A stretch of DNA of 64,000 nucleotides from CAXBOO01 sp963977425 (GTDB lineage: Bacteria > Bacteroidota > Bacteroidia > Flavobacteriales_D > Luteibaculaceae). The first letter of the stretch is position 1, and each line of letters begins with the position of its first letter. The stretch lies in assembly GCA_963977425.1 (NCBI GenBank), contig CAXBOO010000005.1, forward strand, positions 186,001 through 250,000. Direction: 5' to 3'. Positions 45,149-54,900 of the stretch are shown piece after piece. Below the pieces are notes generated by a model, which worked only from the letters and a program-made list of their open reading frames with translations, was not told where the DNA came from and searched no databases. The position numbers and the translations under genes were made by a program.

Positions 45149-47965
45149 TTATCGGCTTAGATAAAGATTTCTTTCAGAATATATTTTTCTAAAGAATGGA
45201 TCTTTTAAATCGTCGATAAAGCGAATGGCTTCACCCGTAGATTTCATCTCAGGGCCCAATTCCTTATTTACATTCGGAAATTTATCGAATGAGAATACTG
45301 GAATCTTAATAGCATATCCTTTTTTGTGAGGCTTAAAATCAAAGTCAGTAACTCTTTTCTCGCCTAGCATCACCTTTGTTGCATAGTTGATATATGGTTC
45401 TCTATAAGCTTTTGCTATAAATGGAACCGTACGAGATGCTCTAGGGTTGGCTTCAATGATGTATACCTTTTCGTCTTTTACAGCAAACTGAATATTGATT
45501 AGGCCGACTGTGTTAAGTGCTAACGCAATCTTTTTAGTATGTTCTTCAATTTGTTGAATGATTAAATCGCCTAAAGTAAATGGAGGCAGCAAGGCATACG
45601 AATCACCTGAGTGAATTCCAGCAGGTTCAACATGCTCCATTATTCCAATGATATACACGTTTTCACCGTCACAAATTGCATCTGCCTCAGCTTCAATAGC
45701 TCCTTGTAAGAAGTGATCTAATAGAATCTTGTTATCAGGCATCGATTGATGAATGTCTATAACATGCGTTTCCAATTCTTGCTCATTGATAACAATTTTC
45801 ATCTTTTGTCCACCAAGAACATACGATGGTCGTACCAATAGCGGGAACCCTAATTCTTTTGATAGCTCCAATGCTTCGTCAGCATTTTCTACAACGCCAA
45901 ACTTAGGGTATGGAATATCATTTTCTTTCAACAATTTAGAGAAACTACCTCTATCTTCAGCCAAGTCAAGTGCTTCGTATGTTGTACCTAAAATCTTGAT
46001 TCCGTAACGGCTCAACTTTTCAGCTAACTTCAATGCAGTTTGCCCACCTAATTGAACGATAACACCTTCTGGTTTCTCATGAAGAATGATGTCGTATATG
46101 TGCTCCCAAAACACAGGTTCGAAATACAATTTATCAGCTGTATCAAAGTCGGTTGATACCGTCTCGGGGTTACAGTTAATCATAATGGTTTCGTAACCAC
46201 ACTCTTTGGCTGCCAAAACTCCGTGTACACAACTGTAATCAAATTCTATACCTTGCCCTATTCGGTTTGGTCCAGATCCTAGTACTACAATCTTTTTCTT
46301 TTCTGTTCTTACGCTTTCGTTTTCGTACTCAAACGTAGAATAGTAATATGGTGTTTGAGCTTCAAATTCAGCAGCGCAAGTATCTACTAATTTGTAAACA
46401 CGCTTTATGCTTTGATCGTTTCGGCTAGAATAAACTTCGCTCTCTAAACAATTTACCAAATGGGCAATTTGTCTATCAGCGTAACCTTTTTGTTTTGCTT
46501 CCAAAAGCAAATCTCTTGGCAAAGTATCAACGGTAAAGGCCGAAATTCTCTTTTCTAATTTTAATAAGTCTTCTATCTGACGAAGGAACCACATATCAAT
46601 CTTGGTTCTCTCGTAAATGGTTTTCAAAGGAATACCCATTTTGATTCCATCGTAAACATGGAACAGACGGTCGCCACTAGCGTTTGATAAACTGTGTAAA
46701 ATTTCTTCTTGGTTGGTCAACTCACGACCATCGGCACCTAAACCATTACGCCCAATCTCTAACGATTGACACGCTTTTTGTAACGCTTCTTGAAAAGAAC
46801 GACCAATAGCCATTACCTCTCCTACCGATTTCATTTGCAGCCCCAAGGTTCTATCTGCTCCTTGGAATTTATCGAAATTCCAACGTGGTATTTTCACAAT
46901 AACATAATCCAACGTAGGTTCAAAAAGAGCCGATGTTGTTTTTGTTATTTGATTGCTTAATTCATCCAGGTTATACCCTATAGCCAACTTAGCTGCAATT
47001 TTTGCAATCGGATAACCCGTTGCTTTAGATGCCAATGCTGATGATCTTGAAACACGTGGATTGATTTCTATTGCAATGATATCTTCTTTAGCATCATTAC
47101 TTACAGCAAACTGAACGTTACACCCACCAGCAAAATTACCAATAGAACGCATCATCTTGATGGCCATATCACGCAAACGTTGGTAAGTAGTGTCAGATAA
47201 TGTCATGGCTGGAGCCACGGTTATACTATCTCCAGTATGTATTCCCATTGGGTCTACATTTTCTATTGAACAGATGATAACAACATTGTCGTTATTGTCT
47301 CTTAACAACTCTAGCTCATACTCTTTCCATCCAAGTACAGCTTTATCAATCATTACTTCATGAATAGGCGATTTGTGCAAACCTCTATCCAATAGTTTAT
47401 CGTACTCTTTTTCGTCGTAAACGATGGCTGCACCAGAACCTCCCAAGGTATAAGATGGTCGGATACACAATGGAAACCCAAACTCTTGTGCAATTTCTTT
47501 TCCTTCTAAAAACGATTTTGCTGTTTTTTGAGGAGCCATTCCTACATCGATGCGTCCCATTAATTCGCGGAACGCTTCACGATTTTCTGTAATTTCAATC
47601 GCAGCAAGATCAACACCAATAATTCTTACATTATTGTCTTTCCAGATATTGAGTTCGTCGCACTCAATACACAAATTCAAGGCAGTTTGCCCTCCCATTG
47701 TAGGAAGAACAGCGTCTATCTTGTGATTTTGTAATATCTTTTCAATGCTCGCTGGTTCTAGAGGTTCTAAATAAACATTGTCTGCCACAACCGGATCGGT
47801 CATGATAGTCGCTGGATTAGAGTTTATAAGAGTTACTTCAATTCCCTCCTCTCTTAATGAACGCGAAGCTTGTGACCCTGAATAGTCGAATTCGCACGCC
47901 TGACCTATTACAATAGGACCAGAGCCAATGATTAATACTGATTTTATAGAACTATCCTTGGGCAT
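45149..47965 (-). CDS. carB: Carbamoyl-phosphate synthase large subunit, without allosteric domain
   Basis: 938 residues compared with about 1070 in E. coli. Both halves are present: first ATP-grasp with IRPSYTLGGSGAAIVYDEKE, the oligomerisation region, and the second with LVRPSYVLGGQKMKIV and IIEANPRASRTVPF. The protein ends shortly after GPEMKSTGEAIRF, where the C-terminal MGS-like allosteric domain would start, with no remnant of it downstream. The N-terminus is typical (SIKSVLIIGSGPIVIGQACE). It makes carbamoyl phosphate for pyrimidines and arginine. No carA is adjacent. A TAAATTCG box at 47997-48004 may drive it. Confidence 0.95.
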   Translation of the reverse strand: MPKDSSIKSVLIIGSGPIVIGQACEFDYSGSQASRSLREEGIEVTLINSNPATIMTDPVVADNVYLEPLEPASIEKILQNHKIDAVLPTMGGQTALNLCIECDELNIWKDNNVRIIGVDLAAIEITENREAFRELMGRIDVGMAPQKTAKSFLEGKEIAQEFGFPLCIRPSYTLGGSGAAIVYDEKEYDKLLDRGLHKSPIHEVMIDKAVLGWKEYELELLRDNNDNVVIICSIENVDPMGIHTGDSITVAPAMTLSDTTYQRLRDMAIKMMRSIGNFAGGCNVQFAVSNDAKEDIIAIEINPRVSRSSALASKATGYPIAKIAAKLAIGYNLDELSNQITKTTSALFEPTLDYVIVKIPRWNFDKFQGADRTLGLQMKSVGEVMAIGRSFQEALQKACQSLEIGRNGLGADGRELTNQEEILHSLSNASGDRLFHVYDGIKMGIPLKTIYERTKIDMWFLRQIEDLLKLEKRISAFTVDTLPRDLLLEAKQKGYADRQIAHLVNCLESEVYSSRNDQSIKRVYKLVDTCAAEFEAQTPYYYSTFEYENESVRTEKKKIVVLGSGPNRIGQGIEFDYSCVHGVLAAKECGYETIMINCNPETVSTDFDTADKLYFEPVFWEHIYDIILHEKPEGVIVQLGGQTALKLAEKLSRYGIKILGTTYEALDLAEDRGSFSKLLKENDIPYPKFGVVENADEALELSKELGFPLLVRPSYVLGGQKMKIVINEQELETHVIDIHQSMPDNKILLDHFLQGAIEAEADAICDGENVYIIGIMEHVEPAGIHSGDSYALLPPFTLGDLIIQQIEEHTKKIALALNTVGLINIQFAVKDEKVYIIEANPRASRTVPFIAKAYREPYINYATKVMLGEKRVTDFDFKPHKKGYAIKIPVFSFDKFPNVNKELGPEMKSTGEAIRFIDDLKDPFFRKIYSERNLYLSR

Positions 47966-48023
47966 AATTTATATTTTTCGGCACTATATTGGTGGGCGAA
48001 TTTACAGGAATTTAGGAGATATT

Positions 48024-48866
48024 TTGGCAAAAAAACCGATAGAAAAACAAGAGTTTGTACTCAACGAGCATGTTCACCGCTGCTTAGTCGTAAAACACAG
48101 CACAAACACCCCGTGGATTATAGGATACAACGGTTTTGGCAGAAGTGCACAAGATTTGCTAGATTTTTTTGAAAGAATAGATTTAGGTCAAAATTTTAAT
48201 CTTCTTGCTATCGAAAATCCATATCACGGCGGTTTTCAAAATGCAGATCCTATTATACATCCTATCACAAAAGAACACCTTGAGGCTGCACTTAATCATT
48301 TTAAGACCCTCAATAAAATAGAAACTTTCCACCTATTCGGTTATTCAATGGGCGGCAAAATAGTAGGCAATCTTCTCACACTAAAAACCGTCAAACCAAA
48401 ATCGGCAATACTTTTAGGCTCTGAAGGTTACGACAAAAGAGGATTCTATCTTTTCCTTTCTAATAAAGAATGGTTATTGAAATTTGCTCGACTCGTTATA
48501 GAAAAACCAACCATTTTATTGTGGGTCATTAAGATGTTGGGCAATTTCAAAATCATAAGACGAGACCTTTCTGTATTCCTTAGACAGCAAATATCAGACG
48601 AACACAAGCGAACATTGATATTCAACACTTGGTGCAGTTTACGCTATGTACAGGACACTTTTAGAAAGATTCAACCCGGCAACAAAATTATTGTCATCTA
48701 CGGTAAATACGATCCGGTTATTCGATGGAAAAAATTAAAAAAGTGTTTGATTAAAACAGAATTAAAATCACTGACCTTTCATGAACTAAAGACAGGCCAC
48801 AGTTTACTGAAAAACAAACACAGTGAAGACTTGAAGAAAATTTTAAACGAAAAAACCCTAGCGTAA
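48024..48866 (+). CDS. Alpha/beta hydrolase
   Basis: 280 residues from TTG at 48024, which has AGGAG five bases before it; an ATG at 47928 would overlap carB and add residues that look non-coding. The nucleophile elbow is FGYSMGGKIVG near residue 107, the acid is likely in IYGKYDPVI, and the histidine in KTGHSLLKN. It is cytoplasmic. MenH (SHCHC synthase) is absent from the men operon and belongs to this superfamily, but nothing specific ties this protein to that step. The stop codon lies in the loop of the rpmH terminator. Confidence 0.78.
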   Translation: MAKKPIEKQEFVLNEHVHRCLVVKHSTNTPWIIGYNGFGRSAQDLLDFFERIDLGQNFNLLAIENPYHGGFQNADPIIHPITKEHLEAALNHFKTLNKIETFHLFGYSMGGKIVGNLLTLKTVKPKSAILLGSEGYDKRGFYLFLSNKEWLLKFARLVIEKPTILLWVIKMLGNFKIIRRDLSVFLRQQISDEHKRTLIFNTWCSLRYVQDTFRKIQPGNKIIVIYGKYDPVIRWKKLKKCLIKTELKSLTFHELKTGHSLLKNKHSEDLKKILNEKTLA

Positions 48867-48875
48867 GCCAGGGTT
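48848..48875 (-). terminator. Intrinsic terminator of rpmH
   Basis: Read on the minus strand, AACCCTGGC and GCTAGGGTT form a nine-position stem with one mismatch and a four-base loop, followed by a run of T. The forward-strand loop contains the hydrolase stop codon, so this hairpin is shared with the end of the opposing gene. Confidence 0.75.
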
Positions 48876-48912
48876 CTAACACAATATTTAATCACGCCGA
48901 AGCGCTATAATT

Positions 48913-49074
48913 CTATCTCTTGAAACGAGTTTCTGAAGAAACACTTAGCTTCTTTCTTCCTTTTTTACGACGAGATGCAATCACTTTTCTTCCGCTTGCA
49001 GTGCTCATACGCTCTCTGAATCCGTGCTTGTTCTTTCTTCTTCTTACAGATGGTTGAAACGTTCTTTTTGGCAT
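48913..49074 (-). CDS. rpmH: 50S ribosomal protein L34
   Basis: 53 codons starting MPKRTFQPSVRRRKNKHG, then FRERMSTASGRKVIASRRKK and a tail ending SSETRFKR. The opening and the RMST-GR-RR-KGRKKL pattern are diagnostic for L34. It is extremely basic. The usual bacterial neighbours rnpA and dnaA are not beside it. It has its own -7 box upstream (TATTTTTG) and its own terminator, so it is probably monocistronic. Confidence 0.97.
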   Translation of the reverse strand: MPKRTFQPSVRRRKNKHGFRERMSTASGRKVIASRRKKGRKKLSVSSETRFKR

Positions 49075-49116
49075 CGTCTATAAATTTTAAGAGTTTGTAT
49101 CTATTTAATAAGGCGG

Positions 49117-49124
49117 CAAAAATA
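49117..49124 (-). promoter_or_regulatory. -7 box of rpmH
   Basis: TATTTTTG on the minus strand matches TAnnTTTG and is followed by CCGCC. The leader before the rpmH ATG would be about 35 nt. The -33 element is not obvious. Confidence 0.5.
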
Positions 49125-49182
49125 CATATTCTTTTTTAATAATCAGAACTAATTGAAATAAGTTTTCGTATTCCAATTGCAT

Positions 49183-49190
49183 TACCTTCG
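49183..49190 (+). promoter_or_regulatory. Possible -7 box of the ABC exporter
   Basis: TACCTTCG is one base from the TAnnTTTG consensus and ends 6 nt before the exporter ATG at 49197. It would give a nearly leaderless transcript. Weak support. Confidence 0.25.
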
Positions 49191-49196
49191 CACCAA

Positions 49197-50981
49197 ATGG
49201 CAAGAAAACAACGAGAACGCGTAAAAGTAAGTAAAGATGCTTGGAAAAAAGCGGTAAAAATTTTCCGATTTCTAAAACCTTACAAGATTAAATTTAGCAT
49301 TGGACTCATCTTCTTATTATTGAGTTCTGCATCATCTATGTTATTTCCTGGTTTGATGGGCAAGCTAATAGACGCTGATTCTGGCGGACCAGTTTCCGAC
49401 ATCAGCAATTTAAGCAACATCAACACTATTGCATTGGTACTGTTTGGAGTATTTGTTATTCAAGCCTTTTTCTCGTTTTTCAGAATATTGCTTTTTAGCC
49501 AAGTAACGGAAAACATGTTGGCCGATCTAAGAAAATTCACTTACAAGCAACTTATATTGTTGCCAATGCCTTTCTACAACAAACACCGTGTTGGAGAATT
49601 AAACTCTCGAATTTCATCTGACATTTCTCTTTTACAAGAAACCTTCACAACAACTGTTGCTGAGTTTTTACGCCAAATATTCACCATTATTGCAGGAATT
49701 ATTTTCCTTTCGTTTTACTCTGTAGAACTTACCTTACTCATGTTGGGTGTATTACCAGTAGTCGCCATTTCTGCTGTTATTTTTGGTAAAAAAGTACGCG
49801 GTCTAGCCAAGCAAACCCAAGACGAAGTTGCCAGTTCTAACGTCATCGTAGAAGAAACTCTAACAGCCATTTCTGCTGTTAAATCTTTCATGAATGAACA
49901 ATTCGAATACTTACGTTACGGAAAAGTAACCGACAACATCAAACAACTAGGGATTAAAAATGCTGTTTGGAGAGGCTTCTTTGCCAGTTTTATTATTCTG
50001 GCCATGTTTGGCTCTATTGTACTGGTTATTTGGTACGGAATGAAATTGAAATTGTCGGGAGATATTACTACTGGCGACTTAATGTCGTTCATCATTTACT
50101 CTGTTTTTGTTGGTGCTTCTTTTGGTGGAATAGCCGATTTGTTCACTCAAATTCAGAAAGCTGTAGGTGCAACGGAACGTTTACTAGAAATAATTGAAGA
50201 AGACACTGAAGAGGGAATTTTCAACGAAACTGAAAAGAAAACCAATCTAAATTCCATTGTTTTCGAAAACACCAGTTTTTCTTACCCAAGTCGGAGCGAC
50301 GTAGAGGTGTTGAACAAAATAAACTTCAGCATCAAACGAGGCGAAAAAGTAGCGATTGTAGGTCCTTCTGGTTCTGGAAAAAGCACCATCACAAATCTTT
50401 TGCTACAATTTTACAGAAACTACGAAGGCAGCATTCAGCTCAACGGCGAAGAATTGAATAAAATGCCCCTTACCAGCATACGCCAACACATGGGTATAGT
50501 TCCTCAAGAAGTACTTTTATTCGGAGGTAGCATACGCGAAAACATAGCCTACGGAAATCCTAAAGCGTCTCAATCGGAAATAGAAAACGCAGCTAAAATT
50601 GCCAACGCAGAAGAATTTATTGTTCGATTCCCAACTGGTTACGATACCATAGTAGGAGAAAGAGGTGTTCAACTTTCGGGTGGACAACGACAAAGAATAG
50701 CCATAGCTAGAGCAGTTCTACGCGATCCTGAACTATTAATCTTAGACGAAGCTACCAGCTCGTTGGATAGTAGCTCGGAAGCACTTATACAAGATGCCTT
50801 AGAAAAAGTAATGGCCGATAGAACCAACTTAATTATAGCTCATAGATTATCGACCGTTAAAAATGCCGACAAAATAATAGTACTCTATAATGGTGACATT
50901 GTTGAAGTTGGAACTCACGATGAACTTATCGCTTTAGAAAACGGGAAGTACAAAGAACTCAGTCAAGTACAACTAACGTAA
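49197..50981 (+). CDS. ABC exporter, half-transporter (MsbA-like)
   Basis: 594 residues: an N-terminal membrane domain of six helices (about 25-330) fused to an ATPase domain. Walker A is IVGPSGSGKSTIT near 390, the signature is QLSGGQRQRIAIARA, Walker B is LLILDEATSSLDS and the switch histidine is in IIAHRLSTV. It works as a homodimer or with a partner. MsbA-type lipid flippases and TAP-like peptide exporters look alike at this level, so the substrate is open. It is convergent with rsmG at 99 bp and has no operon partner. Confidence 0.92.
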   Translation: MARKQRERVKVSKDAWKKAVKIFRFLKPYKIKFSIGLIFLLLSSASSMLFPGLMGKLIDADSGGPVSDISNLSNINTIALVLFGVFVIQAFFSFFRILLFSQVTENMLADLRKFTYKQLILLPMPFYNKHRVGELNSRISSDISLLQETFTTTVAEFLRQIFTIIAGIIFLSFYSVELTLLMLGVLPVVAISAVIFGKKVRGLAKQTQDEVASSNVIVEETLTAISAVKSFMNEQFEYLRYGKVTDNIKQLGIKNAVWRGFFASFIILAMFGSIVLVIWYGMKLKLSGDITTGDLMSFIIYSVFVGASFGGIADLFTQIQKAVGATERLLEIIEEDTEEGIFNETEKKTNLNSIVFENTSFSYPSRSDVEVLNKINFSIKRGEKVAIVGPSGSGKSTITNLLLQFYRNYEGSIQLNGEELNKMPLTSIRQHMGIVPQEVLLFGGSIRENIAYGNPKASQSEIENAAKIANAEEFIVRFPTGYDTIVGERGVQLSGGQRQRIAIARAVLRDPELLILDEATSSLDSSSEALIQDALEKVMADRTNLIIAHRLSTVKNADKIIVLYNGDIVEVGTHDELIALENGKYKELSQVQLT

Positions 50982-51040
50982 ATAAGCGCAACATATTCAA
51001 CCCAATAAACCGAAAGGCAAATACCGGACTTCTCTGATTG

Positions 51041-51075
51041 CAGTCGAACTGAATAGAACAAAAAAAATTCGACTG
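51041..51075. repeat. Inverted repeat between the ABC exporter and rsmG genes
   Basis: CAGTCGAA (51041-51048) and TTCGACTG (51068-51075) form perfect 8 bp arms around a 19 nt spacer. There is no T run after either arm, so it is a poor intrinsic terminator. It could be a remnant of a short interspersed repeat. Confidence 0.45.
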
Positions 51076-51080
51076 ATGAT

Positions 51081-51716
51081 TTATTTAGTTTTTCGAAACG
51101 CTACTATTTTCTTAGTTTCAAAAAACTCAGAATCGTACATTTCTGCAATAGGATAAATACGAGCAGGAAGTTTTGCTTCTCTAAGCTCTTCTTTCAAATC
51201 TCCCCCTTTCAAAAAATAAATTCCACCTGTAACGAATTTCTTTTCATCGATCAGCATCAAGCCATCTATCCAGTTCAAAAGTTTTTTTGCTGGAGCAACT
51301 GCACGGCTTACGGCATAATCAAACACATCAATTAGATCTTCTACTCTACCGTTAACTACTGTTACGTTTTTTAAATCGAGTTTGGTAGCTATATCTTGAA
51401 CCAAGTTGGTTTTTTTGGCAATGCTATCAACCAACACAAATTTCACTTCAGGATATAAAATAGCCAATGGCAAGCCCGGAAAACCGCCACCTGTTCCTAT
51501 ATCCACTACTCGAGTTCCTTTTCGGAAAGTAACAACTCTAGCCAAGGCTAATGAATGCAATAAATGACGCTCTTCAAAGTTTTCGGTATCCTTTCTCGAT
51601 ATCACATTTACTTTTTCGTTCCACTCAATAAGTAAGTTTTTGAACTCCTCCATTTTCTTAATGGTAGTTTGTGGTATTTCCGGAAAGTAACTTTGAACTA
51701 ATGGTAGCATTTGCAC
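51081..51716 (-). CDS. rsmG: 16S rRNA (guanine527-N7)-methyltransferase
   Basis: 211 residues. RsmG signatures: LLIEWNEKVNVISRKD, ERHLLHSLALA, VVDIGTGGGFPGLPLAILYP as SAM loop and FVLVDSIAKKTNLVQ, with YAVSRAVAPAKKLLNW later. It methylates G527 of 16S rRNA. The start could also be the second ATG (MLPLVQ). It is not next to mnmG here. No operon partner is visible. Confidence 0.95.
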   Translation of the reverse strand: MQMLPLVQSYFPEIPQTTIKKMEEFKNLLIEWNEKVNVISRKDTENFEERHLLHSLALARVVTFRKGTRVVDIGTGGGFPGLPLAILYPEVKFVLVDSIAKKTNLVQDIATKLDLKNVTVVNGRVEDLIDVFDYAVSRAVAPAKKLLNWIDGLMLIDEKKFVTGGIYFLKGGDLKEELREAKLPARIYPIAEMYDSEFFETKKIVAFRKTK

Positions 51717-51933
51717 ATTTATTTAAAGCGCAAATGTAATGGCTTTTGAGAGTTAAAACTCAGCATTTTGAATAACCGACATGAGAAAATCATTATCAAT
51801 TTATCGCTACTATAAATTCTAAATCCGATTTACTCTATAGAATTTACATTCAACTGTTTACATTTCGATAAATGACCAAATTATCAACTTTGGTTTTTCT
51901 AATTTCCGATTCAGAATTTACCCCTACCTAACT

Positions 51934-54900
51934 GTGCCTATAAAATACATTTCATATTCAGTTCGATATGTGCTTGCAATATTCACTTGCGTAATAAGCA
52001 TTCATTCTAGTGCACAACTCACTTTAACGACGTCATCAACCGATAATTTTCAATGCGATGGGGTTAGTTGTGAGTATGATGGCCCCAGTATTTTAATCAA
52101 TGAAGTTCAGATGGCGCCTACCACTGACGACGGCTCATTTTATGAAACAGCCACAACTCGACAGGGGGAATGGATAGAACTTTACAATCCAGACGAATGC
52201 AAATCCATTGATGTTTCATGTTACTATTTAGGCAATGCTGCCACCGATGGAAATATAACTGCTAGCGGTGGATTTATTATCCCTCAAGGGACAATTGTTC
52301 CTCCATTGGGTTTTGTTGTTATACGTGGCCGTAACGCTCCAAATGTTCCCAACAACCAACTCATAGAGAATGGGGGTAATACTTACGAATTTACAACCAA
52401 CACAGCCAATAGTTGCATAGGCACAGGTGGTACTCGATTGTGGTTCCCTAACGCTGGTGGTTGGTTTGCTTTTTACGACCAAAATGGCGTACCACAAGAT
52501 GCCATTCAGTGGGGAAATCCGCCTGCTTTAGACTTAAGAACAGCACCATGCAAGGCTACATCAACTGGTTGTGGATTTACTGGAAATTTATTGGACTATA
52601 ATAGCATTATTCCCGCTAGAAAAGCGACACTTCAAAACAATGCTGTAAATGCTTCGGCTAGAACATTCCAAAGAAACCCTGACGGTGCGGCTTGGAGAGG
52701 TTCTGAAGGTCCTGCAACTATTGGTCAATGCAATCAAGGCTGTATACCTATTCAAACCATTTCCTGCAATGGAACTGTAAGCGTAAATCCTACCAATGGC
52801 CGCGGCCCCTACTTATATGTTTGGGACGATTCTAGAGCTCAAACTACGAAAACTGCCAATGGCTTATGTGCCGGTGTTTATTGTGTTAGTGTTACCGATG
52901 CCGACGGAAAAACAGGTGCCGCTTGTGTTGAAATTAAAGACTTTGTTCCAACCGTAACCCTTATAGAAGATGGCGACTTATGCGAAGACGAACCAGCGTT
53001 TCCGCTTACAGGAGGATCGCCAGCAAATGGTGTAGATGGCGCTACCGGCATTTACTCAGGACCAGGAGTTAGCGGCACAAATTTCAATCCTGCTTCGGCT
53101 AATATTGGTGAAAACGAAATTCAATACGTCTATGTAGATTCTGCTACCTGTACCGACACCGCTACAGCCATCATAAACGTTCATCCATTACCTACAACTG
53201 AAGCCAACGCTGACAAAGACATTATTTGCCTTGGTGAATCTGTTATTTTATTTGGTGCCGGCGCTGACAATTATTCGTGGAATAATGGTGTAGTAGATAG
53301 TGTTCCTTTCAGCCCAACGGAAACCAAAATGTATGTTCTTACAGGAACAACAATATTTGGGTGTGAAGTATTAGACTCAGTACTTGTTGAAGTATCCAAT
53401 CCTTTAGAGGCCGGCGTTGGTGATACAGCGACCATATGTCCTGGTGACGATTTTTTCTTAACCGACATATTATCTGGATACGATATTGATGGGCGATGGG
53501 AACCTGAAGAATCCCCGGCATTAACATTAGACGCTCTGTCAGGAGCAATGACCAATACCGACAATTTACTTCCTGGTATTTACCATTTCAATTACATCGT
53601 AGAGCCCGATGCTCCTTGCGAAAACGACACCGCTACAGCAACTATTATCGTACCTGAAAAACCAATTATTTTGGACGTTGATGCCGTTTGCAGCATCGAT
53701 AGAACAAGTTACACCGTAACTTTCACCATAGAAGAAGGAGATTCTACAACTTACAATGTTAGTTACCCGGGTACCATAACACCACTCCCTCCATACATTT
53801 ATACAAGCAACCCCATACCGAGCAACACAGCACTTACTATCTATGTTAATGATGGATTCAACTGCGGGCTTGATTCCGCAATTGTAGATCTAGATTGTAG
53901 TTGTATTACCGATCCAGGAACGATGAGTCCCAACCCGGTTAGCATTTGCGGATTGCTTCCTTACAATGCAAATAATGATTTCAATACAGACAGCATTGAC
54001 GATGGCAACGATGCTTTTTGGTTTTTCTTACACGATGGCAATGCATTTACATTGGTAAATCCGATTGACTCAAACCAGACAGGAATATTCAACTTCAACC
54101 AAAACACAATGGCTTTTGGTCAAACATATTATGTATCTACAGCCATGGCCAATGCCTTACCTAACGGTAGCTTAGATCATTCAGATGTTTGTTTCAGAGT
54201 AAGTCAAGGCACGCCCGTTAGCTGGAATCCACTTCCTGTGCTCTCCATATCTGCTGTTGATACTTTGTGCGTTACTTCACCAACCTACAACCTACAAGTC
54301 AATGTACAAGTAGGCACAATACCCATTGACATTACCATTGAAGAAACGCCACTCGTAGGACCAACCACCCAAACGGTTAACACACTCAACAGCCTTAGTA
54401 GCACCATACCTTATGCACCGACAAGTACCACAACGTATACGGTTGTAAACTATATTGACAACAAAGGTTGTGTTGGCGACATTATGCCCCCTTCTATTCA
54501 GGTAGTGGTTGACAGACCCATTGAAGTTGACATCAGTGCAACCAACAATCCTTCTTGCGCTAGCCCAATAAGCCCAGGCATGATTACTCTACTTGTTGAT
54601 GGTGATGAAACTGATTTTTGGGTGGTAGTAAAAAACAACCTAAACACTTCTCTAGACACTTTTCAAGTTCTACGCCAAGTCGCTACCGATTTTCCTGTTA
54701 CTCATTTCACACCAAATGCTGCAACTGTTTACGAAATTCACGATGTATATGCCAATGAAAGAAATGTTTGCGCCCCAATATTCAGAGGTGAAGCCATAAT
54801 AAACCCTACTCCAACTGCTGACATTTCTAGAGATGGTGTTTATTGCCAAATTGACCCTATTCCATTCGATTTTAGCTTTACAGGCATTGGTCCTTGGGAG

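Noticed and set aside
45149..47965. carB as a truncated pseudogene
   Set aside because: Both synthetase halves are intact and the end is at a domain border, with the next gene 1 bp away; a natural short form is more likely.
47928..48023. ATG start of the alpha/beta hydrolase at 47928
   Set aside because: It would overlap the carB start and promoter region; the added residues look non-coding, while TTG at 48024 has AGGAG in front.
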